From the NCBI RefSeq assembly GCF_003813865.1, contig NZ_RMVG01000020.1, forward strand, positions 1 through 64,000: a DNA stretch of 64,000 nt, read 5' to 3'. Source of the DNA: Candidatus Pantoea deserta. Its GTDB lineage: Bacteria > Pseudomonadota > Gammaproteobacteria > Enterobacterales > Enterobacteriaceae. Shown piece after piece: positions 45,761 through 54,517 of this stretch (position 1 is the first letter of the stretch; the number at the start of each line of letters is the position of its first letter). The position numbers and the translations under genes are program-made. The notes beneath the pieces were generated by a model. It was not told the origin of the DNA and searched no databases. It saw nothing but the letters and a program-made list of their open reading frames with translations.

Positions 45761-46414
45761 ATGAGCCAACGCATTGTGCTTATCCACGCCACGCCGCTGG
45801 CGGTTGCACCTGTCAATGACACATTCGCACGTCAGTGGCCGGAAGCGGAGATTGCTAATCTGCTGGATGACTCGCTGAGCGGCGATCGCGGCAAAGTAAC
45901 GGCCTTAACGCCTGAATTTTATCAGCGCATTGATGCGCTGGTAGGCTATGCGATTTCGATGAATGCTGCAGCAATCCTCTTTACCTGTTCGGCACTCGGC
46001 GAGGCAATTGACGCCAGCGCAGAGCGCTATGCGCTACCTATCCTCAAACCCAACGAGGCAATGTTTGAAACAGCGCTAGAGCAAGGCGACAACATTATTA
46101 TGCTGGCCACTTTCGCGCCTGCCGTAGCGGGAATGGAAGCAGAGTTCCATCAGTTGGCTGCCGCTGACGGCTCGAAAGCAAGACTGACGACGCAGGTAGT
46201 GGCTGGAGCACGCGACGCTTTGAGTAGCGGCGACGTCGATTTACATAATCAGCTGGTGGTCGAGGCTGCGCGACAGAACCAGCATGCCGACGCTATTGTA
46301 CTGGCCCATTTTTCCATGGAGGTCGCCTTTGAAGCGGTAAAAGCGGCCGTCACCTGTCCGGTATTAAGCAGCGCGCAATCGGCTGTTACAAAATTAAAAC
46401 GTTTAATGAATTAA
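45761..46414 (+). CDS. Asp/Glu/hydantoin racemase-superfamily protein
   Basis: 217-residue protein of the aspartate/glutamate racemase superfamily. The start at 45761 is chosen because GGAG lies six bases upstream. The first catalytic cysteine is present in ILFTCSALGEA. The second position, usually a cysteine in the IVLAxCSM motif, is histidine-phenylalanine here (IVLAHFSMEV), so a normal two-cysteine racemization is doubtful. It may be an isomerase or lyase for a hydroxy-dicarboxylate in this pathway. Confidence 0.8.
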   Translation: MSQRIVLIHATPLAVAPVNDTFARQWPEAEIANLLDDSLSGDRGKVTALTPEFYQRIDALVGYAISMNAAAILFTCSALGEAIDASAERYALPILKPNEAMFETALEQGDNIIMLATFAPAVAGMEAEFHQLAAADGSKARLTTQVVAGARDALSSGDVDLHNQLVVEAARQNQHADAIVLAHFSMEVAFEAVKAAVTCPVLSSAQSAVTKLKRLMN

Positions 46415-46446
46415 TTTTCTTCTGACTGAAAATATAAAGGCTAGCC

Positions 46447-47322
46447 GTGAATAGTCGTTCAATGAAGGTCGAAGTGAAATATAGCCATATTTCATTTTCT
46501 TCAGACAGCGTATTGCCGAAAAATAGCTGCGACTGTCATCACCATATATTTGACCGGCGTTTCCCCTATGCGCCTGATGACCAGCGGAATTTACCGGAAG
46601 CGACGCTTGGGGACTATCTGCTGTTTAAGCAGCGGTTAGGTTTTCAGCGACATGTTCTGGTACAGCCCTCATCCTACGGTACCGATAACCGCTGTCTGCT
46701 GGCGGCGCTGGCGCAGGCGGGCGACCGCGCGCGCGGCGAAGCGGTGGTGACGGATAGGGTCAGCGATGCCGAGCTGGACGCGCTTGGTCAGGCGGGCGTC
46801 ACAGGCGTGCGTTTCAATTTCGGCGCAGGCAGCGCCACCACACCAGAGATGATGCTGCCGCTGGCGAACCGGCTGGCGGAGCGCGGCTGGCATCTGCAGA
46901 TCCACGCCTCCGCAGACCAGCTCTGGTCATTGCGTGCGCTTCTGTTAAAGCTGCCTGGCAATCTGGTGATCGACCATGTTTTCCGTCTGCCGCAGCCCGA
47001 ACCGATGGCGCATCCGGCCTGGCGGCTGGCGTGGGAATTGATCAACCAGGGGCGCTGCTGGGTCAAGCTCTCCGGGCTTTACCACCAGTCGCAGCGCGAC
47101 GACGTCTCGGATATGTCCGCCGTCGTAAAAAGCTTTTTACATGAAGCAACAGAACGCGTGTTGTGGGGCAGCGACTGGCCGCATCCCAGCCTGATAAGCG
47201 CGAATAAAAACATGCCAGACGATGCGTTAATTCTTTCGAAAATCTTCCACTGGGCAAGTAACGAACAGGTTCGGCACAAGTTATTTGTGGCAAATCCGGC
47301 TGAACTTTACCGATTTAATTAA
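46447..47322 (+). CDS. Amidohydrolase A, LigI/galactarolactone-isomerase type
   Basis: 291-residue TIM-barrel hydrolase of the amidohydrolase-2 group that includes 2-pyrone-4,6-dicarboxylate lactonase (LigI) and D-galactarolactone isomerase. Start is a GTG with AAAGG upstream. Motifs: CDCHHHIFD at strand 1, LVQPSSYGTDNRC, LVIDHVFRLP, and WGSDWPHPS with the catalytic aspartate. No signal peptide, so cytoplasmic. A paralogue with a Tat signal is at 57750. It should open or move a lactone ring of a sugar acid or pyrone carboxylate. Confidence 0.88.
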   Translation: MNSRSMKVEVKYSHISFSSDSVLPKNSCDCHHHIFDRRFPYAPDDQRNLPEATLGDYLLFKQRLGFQRHVLVQPSSYGTDNRCLLAALAQAGDRARGEAVVTDRVSDAELDALGQAGVTGVRFNFGAGSATTPEMMLPLANRLAERGWHLQIHASADQLWSLRALLLKLPGNLVIDHVFRLPQPEPMAHPAWRLAWELINQGRCWVKLSGLYHQSQRDDVSDMSAVVKSFLHEATERVLWGSDWPHPSLISANKNMPDDALILSKIFHWASNEQVRHKLFVANPAELYRFN

Positions 47323-47347
47323 TCGAATGGCAGAAAAGGCCGAAATA

Positions 47348-48733
47348 ATGGATACCTTACACTCCGCACCACGAAAAAATAAGCCGACGCATTATCGTTA
47401 TATGATTTTGCTGATGGTGTTCCTCAGTATTGCGCTTAATCATGGCGATCGCGCTACTTTCTCTATCGCCGGAACGGATATGGTCAAAGCCGCCGGACTG
47501 GATATTGTCGCGCTGGGCTATCTGATCTCTACCTTTACCTGGGCTTACGTGCTGGGGCAATATCCCGGCGGCTGGCTGCTGGATCGCTTTGGCTCGAAAA
47601 AAGTGCTGGTCACCGGCGTTTTCGCCTGGTCATTTTTTGTTTTCCTGGTGGGGTTCAGTACCACTTTCGACAGCGTCTGGGTCACGCGCGTTATGATGTT
47701 CGGCTTTATCTTTATGATGGGGCTGATCGAGGCGCCGACGCTACCCGCCAACTCGCGCTTTCTCGCCGCATGGTTTCCGGCGCGCGAACGCGGTAAAGCC
47801 TCGGGATTTACCACCGCCGCGCAATATTTCGCGCTGGTGGTCTTCCTGCCGCTGATGGGCTGGTTCTCCTATACCTTCGGCTGGGAGTCGGTATTCTGGT
47901 TCATGGGCGGCATCGGCATCCTGATATCGCTGCTGATGAGCCGCGTGCTGGCGGACACGCCCAAAGTCCATCCGCTGGTCAACCAAGCCGAGCTGGAGTA
48001 CATCCAGTCCGGCGGCGGGCTAACTAACCTTAAAACCGCGAAAAAAGGAGACGTCAGCGGCAGAGGCTACACCAAAAAATTGCTGACCAGCCGTCTGGCG
48101 CTGGGCGTCTATATGGGGCAGTTCTTTTTCACCGTGCTCTCCTACTTCTTCCTGACCTGGTTCCCGGTCTATCTGGTGCACGATCGCGGCATGACCATTC
48201 TGAAAGCGGGCTTTGTCGCCTCGCTTCCTGCGCTGTGCGGCTGTGCGGGCGCGCTGCTGGGCGGCGTGCTCTCCGACTTTATGCTACAACGCGGCTTTAG
48301 CCTGTCGGCTGCGCGCAAAACGCCGATCGTTATCGGCATGCTGCTGGCTGTCAGCATGGTGATCTGCAACTACGTCGACTCCGCCTGGATTGTGGTGGCG
48401 ATCATGTCGCTCGCCTTTTTCGGCAAGGGATTCGGCGCCATGGGCTGGTGCGTGGTCTCCGACTTCTCACCAAAAGAGGCGGTAGGGCTGAGCGGCGGCC
48501 TGTTCAATATGATTGGCAATATCTCCGGGATCTTCACGCCGATTATCATCGCCTACATTATTAAGGATACCGGCTCCTTTAACGGCGCACTGATTTTTGT
48601 CGGCGTCTGCGCCTTCCTGAACCTCTGCTGCTATCTCTTTGTCGCCGGTAAAATCCAGCGGCTAAACTTCGAGACCAGCCAGCAGGATCCTAACGACCGC
48701 CTTCCGGAGGAGCCGCATGTCAGTCACCGCTGA
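47348..48733 (+). CDS. MFS transporter, anion:cation symporter family
   Basis: 461-residue 12-span carrier of the ACS family (hexuronate, glucarate and galactonate porters). The start at 47348 is preferred to frames overlapping the amidohydrolase end; AAGG is upstream. LNHGDRATFSIAGTDMVK in span 1, LGQYPGGWLLDRFGSKKVL between spans 2 and 3, and AWFPARERGKASGF are strong ACS marks. It probably imports the sugar acid or lactone for this operon. Confidence 0.93.
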   Translation: MDTLHSAPRKNKPTHYRYMILLMVFLSIALNHGDRATFSIAGTDMVKAAGLDIVALGYLISTFTWAYVLGQYPGGWLLDRFGSKKVLVTGVFAWSFFVFLVGFSTTFDSVWVTRVMMFGFIFMMGLIEAPTLPANSRFLAAWFPARERGKASGFTTAAQYFALVVFLPLMGWFSYTFGWESVFWFMGGIGILISLLMSRVLADTPKVHPLVNQAELEYIQSGGGLTNLKTAKKGDVSGRGYTKKLLTSRLALGVYMGQFFFTVLSYFFLTWFPVYLVHDRGMTILKAGFVASLPALCGCAGALLGGVLSDFMLQRGFSLSAARKTPIVIGMLLAVSMVICNYVDSAWIVVAIMSLAFFGKGFGAMGWCVVSDFSPKEAVGLSGGLFNMIGNISGIFTPIIIAYIIKDTGSFNGALIFVGVCAFLNLCCYLFVAGKIQRLNFETSQQDPNDRLPEEPHVSHR

Positions 48734-49400
48734 TTCAGAAATCCGTTTCGCCATTAACCTCGGCAACGCCGTTCTGGCCAACACCCTGCCAGACGGCGCA
48801 CCAGGCGGTATTACCGTCGAGATCGCCTGTAAAATAGCGGCCGCGCTCGGCACTCAGCCGCGGTTCGTTACTTACCCCACCGCAGGAAAAGTGGTGGATG
48901 ATGCGCAAAATAGCCGCTGGGATATCGCGTTTCTTGCCGTCGATGCCAAACGTGAAGAGGTGCTGCGCTTTACGCAGCCCTACATTCAAATTCAGGGCAC
49001 GGTGCTGGTGAAAGCGGAGAGCAGCTGGAGGAGCGTTGACCAGATGGATCGGCCGGGCGTGGTCATCAACGTCGGCAAAGGCGCCGCCTACGATCTGCAT
49101 CTGACGCGCCAGCTGCAGCACGCAACGCTGAACCGGCTCGACTCTTCCCAGGCGGCCATCGACGCGTTTCTGAGAGGAGAAGGGGATATGGCGGCCGGCA
49201 TTCGCCAGCCGCTGGAACGCGCCGCCCGCGAACAGGCGGGCTATCGCGTCTTGCCGGACAACTTCGGCGCCATCAATCAGGCGATTTGCGTGCCGCGCCA
49301 GCAGCCGTCGCACTATGAAAAGCTCGTTGAGCTGCTGACCCAGTGGCAGCAGGACGGCAGCCTGCAGTCCATCATTAACCGCCATCTGGCTGACGCCTGA
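48717..49400 (+). CDS. Signal-less substrate-binding-protein-like domain
   Basis: 227-residue protein with the fold of family 3 amino-acid-binding proteins (ITVEIACKIAAALG, WDIAFLAVDAKREEVLRFTQPY). It begins MSVTADSEIRFAINLG with no signal peptide, so it should stay in the cytoplasm. GGAGGAG precedes the ATG and it overlaps the MFS gene by 17 bases. Cytoplasmic proteins of this kind can be enzymes (cyclohexadienyl-dehydratase-like) or ligand sensors. No ABC permease is nearby. Its job is unknown. Confidence 0.8.
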   Translation: MSVTADSEIRFAINLGNAVLANTLPDGAPGGITVEIACKIAAALGTQPRFVTYPTAGKVVDDAQNSRWDIAFLAVDAKREEVLRFTQPYIQIQGTVLVKAESSWRSVDQMDRPGVVINVGKGAAYDLHLTRQLQHATLNRLDSSQAAIDAFLRGEGDMAAGIRQPLERAAREQAGYRVLPDNFGAINQAICVPRQQPSHYEKLVELLTQWQQDGSLQSIINRHLADA

Positions 49401-49410
49401 GTCGCCCGCA

Positions 49411-49443
49411 GAGCGTTCTCATTCTGAGAACGCTCTCTTATTC
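49411..49443 (+). terminator. Terminator of the arm A plus operon
   Basis: AGAGCGTTCTC (49411-49421) and GAGAACGCTCT (49427-49437) form a perfect 11-base stem, followed by CTTATT, eleven bases after the preceding stop. Confidence 0.8.
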
Positions 49444-49525
49444 AAGGTTCAATTTTCAATCCCTTCCCGGCGTGGCACGTTATCCATCTGAGAACATAAC
49501 AATGCTGTGATAGCGGAAGGTTTGT

Positions 49526-52174
49526 ATGACATCGCCCTTATCTCTGGAACGCTCTACCCTGGTTATTGATGACCGGCAGTATCACTTTCTCGATCTGACC
49601 CGGCTGCTGCCGCTCGACCGGCTACAGCGGCTGCCGTTCAGCCTGCGCATTCTGCTGGAGAACGTCGCGCTGCGCTCGCCGCAGTCGCTGCCCCACTTTC
49701 TGCGTATGCTACAGGGCGAAGAGGCGGCTGGAGAGGTCGCGTTTTATCCCGACCGCCTGATGTTTCACGACACCACCTGCCTGCCTGCCCTGGCGGACTT
49801 TGCCGCGATGCGCGATCTCACCGCTGAACTCGGCGGCGATCCGCAGCGCATCAACCCGCATATCCCGGCGGTGCTGACCATCGATCACTCGGTGATTGTG
49901 GAAAGCTACGCCTCCGCCGACGCGCTGGAGCAGAACCTGCAGTTCGACTTTCGCCGCAACGCCGAACGCTACCGCTTTATTCGCTGGGCCGAGCAGAGTC
50001 TCGATAACTTCCGCGTGATCCCGCCAGGCACCGGTATCATTCACCTGATGAATCTGGAAGCGATCGCCGAAGTGGTCACGGTGGACGTGCGGGAAGAGGT
50101 GCCGCTGCTGCACGCCGACTGCATGGTGGCGACGGACAGCCATACGCCGATGATTAACGCACTGGGCATTCTGGGCTGGGGCGTAGGCGGACTGGAAGGT
50201 CAGGCGACGCTGGTCGGCGAACCGGTCACGTTGCGCTTTCCGGAAGTCATCGGCATTGCGCTGTCGGGCGCGCTGGCCGCTGACGTCGGCGACAGCGATC
50301 TGGCGCTGCACATCACCCGCCTCCTGCGCGAAAAAGGCGTGGTCGGCAAGTTTGTCGAGTTTACCGGCCCGTCGCTGCATCTGCTGCCGCTGGAGTCGCG
50401 CGCCACCATCGCCAATATGGCGCCTGAATATGGCGCCACAGTGGTGTTTTTCCCGTGGGACCAGCGCAGCGCCGACTACGTGCAGATGACCGGACGCAGC
50501 GAAGAGAAGCAGGCGATTATTCACGCCTATATGCAGCAGCAGCATCTCTGGCGCACGCCAGCGTCGCCGACCCCCGACTTCGCCCAGCTGATCGAACTCG
50601 ATTTGGGCAGCGTTGAGCCATGCATGGCGGGACCAGTTAATCCCCATCAGCAGATCCCGCTAAGCCGCGCCGCCGACAGCTTTCGCGACAGCCTGACGGC
50701 GGAGACGCGCGCGCTGCGATGGCAGCATCAGGCCTATCCGCAGGCGATTGAGCAGGGCGCTATCGCCATCGCCGCCATTACCAGCTGCACCACCACCGCT
50801 AATCCCTGGCTGGTGATCCAGGCGGCGCTGTTCGCGCGCAACGCCGCGCGTTACGGCCTCAAGCCCAAACCCTGGGTGAAGACCTCATTCTCGCCGGGAT
50901 CGCGCGCCGTCACAGATTATCTCAGCGCCTGCGGGCTGCTGGGCGAGCTGGAGAAGATCGGCTTCGACGTGACCGGCTACGGCTGCATGACCTGCATTGG
51001 CAGCTCCGGCGCGTTGCAGCCTGCTATGGAGACGCTGGTAAACGAGGGGTTGCAGGCGGTCTGCGTGCTGTCGGGCAACCGCAACTTTCCGCGCCGCGTC
51101 AATCCCAGCCTGGGGCACGGCTATCTTACCTCGCCGGCGCTGGTCATCGCCTGGGCGCTGGCGGGCCATATCTCGCACGATATGCTGAACGACGCGCTGG
51201 GCTACGACGCGCAGCGGCAGCCGATCCGCATGCGCGATTTGATGCCGACGCGCGAAGAGGTGGAAGAGTGGGTCGAGCGCGCCATAAAGCGGGAGTTTTA
51301 CGTTAAACGTCGCGAGATTATCTGGCAGGGCACGCCGCACTGGCAGCAGATCGCCGCGCCGGGCAGCATGCACTATCCGTGGGAGGCGGGGTCGACCTAT
51401 CTGCGTCGCCCCGGTTATCTGCAACGTCTGCCGCGCGATCCCGCTACGCCGCTTTCCCTGCACGATGCGCGCCCTTTTTTGTGGTTCGGCGACGATGTTA
51501 CCACCGACCATATCTCGCCGGCCGGCGCCATCCCGCCCACCAGCCTGGCGGGGCAATGGCTGCTGGAACACCATGAGGATCCGCAGGATCTCAATCTCTA
51601 CTCGACGCGGCGCAGCAATCATGAGGTGATGGTGCGCGGCGCCTTCACCAACAAGGCGCTGGCGAATCGCCTGCTGCCGCCGGAAAAGCGCGGCGGCGGC
51701 GGGTTCGCCTGGGATGCCGACCATCAGCAGATCCTGCCCGCTTATGAAGCGGCGCAAAGCTGGCTGGCGCGCGGCGTGCCGCTGGTGGTGTTCGCCGGCG
51801 AACGCTACGGCGCCGGCTCCAGCCGCGACTGGGCGGCGAAAGCGCAGGCGCTGATGGGCGTAAAGGCGGTGGTGGCCGAAAGCTTTGAGCGTATCCATCG
51901 CACCAACCTGATAGGCATGGGGATCCTGCCGCTGCACTTTGACGCGGGGGAGGCAGCGCGTCTGCCGGAGATGGACGGCAGCGAAGCGCTCGATGTTATC
52001 GGACTGGAAAATCTTCAGCCCGGCAGTACGCCGCTGCGATTGCGCATCCGCCGTCATGATATTCTGCTGGGTGATTTCGCGCTGACGGCGGTGATCGACT
52101 CGCAGCAGGAGCTTAACTATCTGCTGCACGGCGGCATCTTGCCCTTTGTTATTCAGCAAACCCTGAAAGGCTGA
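49526..52174 (+). CDS. Divergent aconitase-family hydro-lyase (AcnA type)
   Basis: 882-residue 4Fe-4S hydro-lyase of the AcnA/IRP1 family, full length with the swivel domain at the C terminus. Cluster cysteines C421, C487 and C490 keep the AcnA spacing, and the SRDWAAKAQALMG and ESFERIHRTNLIGMG segments are intact. Several active-site motifs differ: SCTNTSNP is SCTTTANP, SGNRNFEGR is SGNRNFPRR, and the GIEAEAAMLGQP loop is GLEGQATLVGEP. It may therefore act on a substrate other than citrate. GGAAGG precedes the ATG. A LysR gene follows after two bases. Confidence 0.9.
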   Translation: MTSPLSLERSTLVIDDRQYHFLDLTRLLPLDRLQRLPFSLRILLENVALRSPQSLPHFLRMLQGEEAAGEVAFYPDRLMFHDTTCLPALADFAAMRDLTAELGGDPQRINPHIPAVLTIDHSVIVESYASADALEQNLQFDFRRNAERYRFIRWAEQSLDNFRVIPPGTGIIHLMNLEAIAEVVTVDVREEVPLLHADCMVATDSHTPMINALGILGWGVGGLEGQATLVGEPVTLRFPEVIGIALSGALAADVGDSDLALHITRLLREKGVVGKFVEFTGPSLHLLPLESRATIANMAPEYGATVVFFPWDQRSADYVQMTGRSEEKQAIIHAYMQQQHLWRTPASPTPDFAQLIELDLGSVEPCMAGPVNPHQQIPLSRAADSFRDSLTAETRALRWQHQAYPQAIEQGAIAIAAITSCTTTANPWLVIQAALFARNAARYGLKPKPWVKTSFSPGSRAVTDYLSACGLLGELEKIGFDVTGYGCMTCIGSSGALQPAMETLVNEGLQAVCVLSGNRNFPRRVNPSLGHGYLTSPALVIAWALAGHISHDMLNDALGYDAQRQPIRMRDLMPTREEVEEWVERAIKREFYVKRREIIWQGTPHWQQIAAPGSMHYPWEAGSTYLRRPGYLQRLPRDPATPLSLHDARPFLWFGDDVTTDHISPAGAIPPTSLAGQWLLEHHEDPQDLNLYSTRRSNHEVMVRGAFTNKALANRLLPPEKRGGGGFAWDADHQQILPAYEAAQSWLARGVPLVVFAGERYGAGSSRDWAAKAQALMGVKAVVAESFERIHRTNLIGMGILPLHFDAGEAARLPEMDGSEALDVIGLENLQPGSTPLRLRIRRHDILLGDFALTAVIDSQQELNYLLHGGILPFVIQQTLKG

Positions 52175-52176
52175 CT

Positions 52177-53112
52177 ATGCGTTACGATCTGGTCTCGTTA
52201 TCTCTCTTTGTCGCCGTGGCGGAAACGCAAAACCTGACCCACGCCGCGCGGCGCAGGCATACCGCGGTCTCGGCGGTAAGCAAGCGCATCGCCGAGCTGG
52301 AGCAGCAGGTGGGCACTCAGCTGATGCTGCGCCTGCCGCGCGGCATCGAACTGACGCCGGCGGGCCATTCGCTGCTCTATCACGCGCGTCACATATTCCG
52401 CAATCTGGAGCAGATGGAAGAGGAGCTGAACGATTACGCCGCCGGGATCCGCGGGCATATCCGCATCTTCACCATTTCCGCGGCGCTGATGCACTTCCTG
52501 CCGCGCGCCATCAGCCAGTTTCTGACGCACTATCCGCAAACCGATATCGATATTGAAGAGCAGACCGGCGTCGGCGTGGTGCAGGGGCTGCTTGAAGGCA
52601 ACGCCGATGTCGGCATTTTCTCCAGCTGGACGCCCGCGTCCGGCATTGACGTCTGGCCGTGGCAGCAGGATCAGCTCTCCGTGCTGGTGTGGCACGATCA
52701 TCCGTTCGCATCGCGTGACGCGCTGCAATTGGCCGATCTGCTGGATGAGAAGATAGTGGGGCCGCACCGCGACAGCGCCGTCAGCCATATTCTGGAACGC
52801 GAGGCGCGCAGGCTGGGCAGAACGCTCAGCATTGGGCTGCGCGTCAGCAGCTTTGTCTCGATGGCGGAGCTGGTGAGCCAGCAGCTCGGCATCGCCATCC
52901 TGCCGGTGAATGAGATTGCGCCCGCCTCGCTGCACCGCGGCGTGCGGGCGATTCCGCTGGCGGAGCCCTGGGCGAAGCGGGAGCTGCTGGTGGGCGTTAA
53001 GGCGCATGCGCTGGCGTCGCCCTCGGTGAAAACCCTGATTGAAAGCCTGACCGCCGCCAACAGACGCGGTCAGGAGGAGCAGGGGGCAGGTAGCGTAGTT
53101 ACACTGCGCTAG
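52177..53112 (+). CDS. LysR family regulator
   Basis: 311-residue LysR protein. The N-terminal helix-turn-helix reads LTHAARRRHTAVSAVSKRIAEL and the effector domain ends near residue 290. It follows the aconitase-like gene by two bases and is probably co-transcribed with it. Its end overlaps the convergent lactonase gene by 14 bases. The target is likely within the catabolic region. Confidence 0.92.
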   Translation: MRYDLVSLSLFVAVAETQNLTHAARRRHTAVSAVSKRIAELEQQVGTQLMLRLPRGIELTPAGHSLLYHARHIFRNLEQMEEELNDYAAGIRGHIRIFTISAALMHFLPRAISQFLTHYPQTDIDIEEQTGVGVVQGLLEGNADVGIFSSWTPASGIDVWPWQQDQLSVLVWHDHPFASRDALQLADLLDEKIVGPHRDSAVSHILEREARRLGRTLSIGLRVSSFVSMAELVSQQLGIAILPVNEIAPASLHRGVRAIPLAEPWAKRELLVGVKAHALASPSVKTLIESLTAANRRGQEEQGAGSVVTLR

Positions 53113-54205
53113 CGAAGCAGAGGCAGGTGGGGCTGGGCGAGGCGATCGTCTGGCCACGCCTGCGCAGCAGGCCGGTTTGCGCATCGACGTCAAACACCTC
53201 AATGGTGTCGGACTCCTCATTAGCGCTAAAGAAGCGGCGCCCGTCAGGGGAAAGCGTGGTAAAGCGGGGCGTTTTACCGCCGCACTCCACCCAGTCGATA
53301 ACGCTGAGCGTGCCCTCCAGCGCATCCACTGCAAACACGCCGATGCTGTCATGACCGCGATTTGCCGCGTAGACAAAACGGCCGCCAGGATGCACCTCAA
53401 TCTCGCTGGCGTCGCTGCGTGTTGAATAGCCCTCCGGCAGCGCGCTCAGCGTCTGTTTCAGCCTCAGCGCGCCGCGCCGGGCATCAACCTCCAGTACCGT
53501 CAGCGTGCTGCTTAGCTCGCTCAGGCCGTAAAGCCATTTTCCGCTGGGATGAAAGTCGACGTGGCGCGGCCAGCTGCCCGGCGCAAGCCTGATTTCATCC
53601 AGCAGGCGCGCTTCGCCTTCATACCAGCGATAAAGCCGGATCATATCGATGCCGTTGCCCGCTGCGCGTCCCTGTATCGGCACGGCGAACAGGTCGCTGC
53701 CGGGCGCAAAGACAATCTCATGCGGTCGAGAGAGGCTTTCCGGCGCCTCCAGCGTGGCGGGATGACCGGGAATGCGCGCCAGCGAGTGGGGCGGCTGCAA
53801 CCCTTGTTGGTCAATGGCGAGCGCCGCGATATTACCCGCCTCATGGTTGGCGATCAGCAGATACTGACCATCAGGCGTCAACGCCGCACCGACCGGGTTG
53901 TTGCGCCGCTGTGGGTCGAGATCGGGATGGCAATGACGCGGACCGGTGGTCTGCTGCGTCAGCAGGCTCAGCAGGCCGCTCTCTGGATCGCGCTGCCATA
54001 CGGCAACAGCATCACCGTCGCCGTGCAGCGCGTAAAGACGCTGGCGAAGCGGATCCAGCGTCAGCCATGACGGGTTCTCCTGCACCGATTTGACGCGCTG
54101 AATAAGCCGCCACTCGCCATCTGGCAGCACCTGATAGACCTCAATCCCTTTTCCACGTGCGCCGCGCCAGGCAGACGTTCGGCAACCCACATAGGCAAAT
54201 GTCAT
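53099..54205 (-). CDS. Seven-bladed lactonase (6-phosphogluconolactonase/YbhE family)
   Basis: 368-residue beta-propeller of the lactonase_7_bladed family. The start at 54205 has GGGAG seven bases upstream; the longer frame to 54265 has none. Repeats such as WLTLDPLRQRLYALH, ALTPDGQYLLIANHEAGNI and VHPGGRFVYAANRGHDSI mark the blades. It should hydrolyse an aldonolactone. An ATAAATGCATTTAT palindrome lies just upstream of its start, tying it to the cluster's regulon. Confidence 0.9.
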   Translation of the reverse strand: MTFAYVGCRTSAWRGARGKGIEVYQVLPDGEWRLIQRVKSVQENPSWLTLDPLRQRLYALHGDGDAVAVWQRDPESGLLSLLTQQTTGPRHCHPDLDPQRRNNPVGAALTPDGQYLLIANHEAGNIAALAIDQQGLQPPHSLARIPGHPATLEAPESLSRPHEIVFAPGSDLFAVPIQGRAAGNGIDMIRLYRWYEGEARLLDEIRLAPGSWPRHVDFHPSGKWLYGLSELSSTLTVLEVDARRGALRLKQTLSALPEGYSTRSDASEIEVHPGGRFVYAANRGHDSIGVFAVDALEGTLSVIDWVECGGKTPRFTTLSPDGRRFFSANEESDTIEVFDVDAQTGLLRRRGQTIASPSPTCLCFASAV

Positions 54206-54218
54206 GTTAATCTCCCGA

Positions 54219-54232
54219 ATAAATGCATTTAT
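54219..54232. promoter_or_regulatory. ATAAATGCATTTAT palindrome near the lactonase
   Basis: A perfect 14-base palindrome 14 bases upstream of the lactonase start, containing both half-sites of the cluster motif fused. A third partial copy (GTGCATTG) follows at 54243. Confidence 0.5.
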
Positions 54233-54257
54233 ATTAACATAAGTGCATTGATCGTCC

Positions 54258-54273
54258 TGTGACAAGCCTCACA
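54258..54273. promoter_or_regulatory. Perfect CRP-like site
   Basis: TGTGA-CAAGCC-TCACA matches the CRP consensus half-sites exactly and is 53 bases from the lactonase start. Confidence 0.65.
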
Positions 54274-54373
54274 GCACCCTCTGAATTTAGTAAATGCAGC
54301 GGTGCAATGACGCTTTCGAGCGCTGGTAAACGTGCCGGGTTTCTAAAAGCACTTTTGGAGGTCATATTGGATT

Positions 54374-54383
54374 ATTGCATTTA
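54374..54383. promoter_or_regulatory. ATTGCATTTA half-site near the reductase
   Basis: Same ten bases as one arm of the perfect operator at 57637; a degraded second arm (AAAAGCATAAA) follows. It is about 135 bases upstream of the reductase start. Confidence 0.4.
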
Positions 54384-54517
54384 CATATCTTTAAAAGCAT
54401 AAATTAGCCGATCCTGTTCACATTTTCGACGCAGGCAGATTGCAGAAAAAACGGGCACGCCGCTTACTGTTAATGCGAAGTGAACGAATGTTAAAAAATG
54501 CATCTGGGAGTAAGGGT

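Larger units (their letters stand above)
54206..54517. other. Divergent promoter region of lactonase and reductase
   Basis: 312 bases without a gene. It contains a perfect TGTGA-N6-TCACA CRP-like site and several TGCATTTA/TAAATGCA half-sites (54219-54232, 54291-54298, 54374-54383), between the leftward lactonase and the rightward reductase-transporter operon. Confidence 0.7.

Noticed and set aside
50885..52159. 424-codon minus frame opposite the aconitase-like gene
   Set aside because: GC-rich shadow; arginine, alanine and glutamine-rich with no family features, while the plus strand encodes a conserved enzyme. The same applies to 49709-50647.
52198..53400. 400-codon minus frame opposite the LysR and lactonase genes
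   Set aside because: It spans two well-supported genes and has no recognisable motifs.
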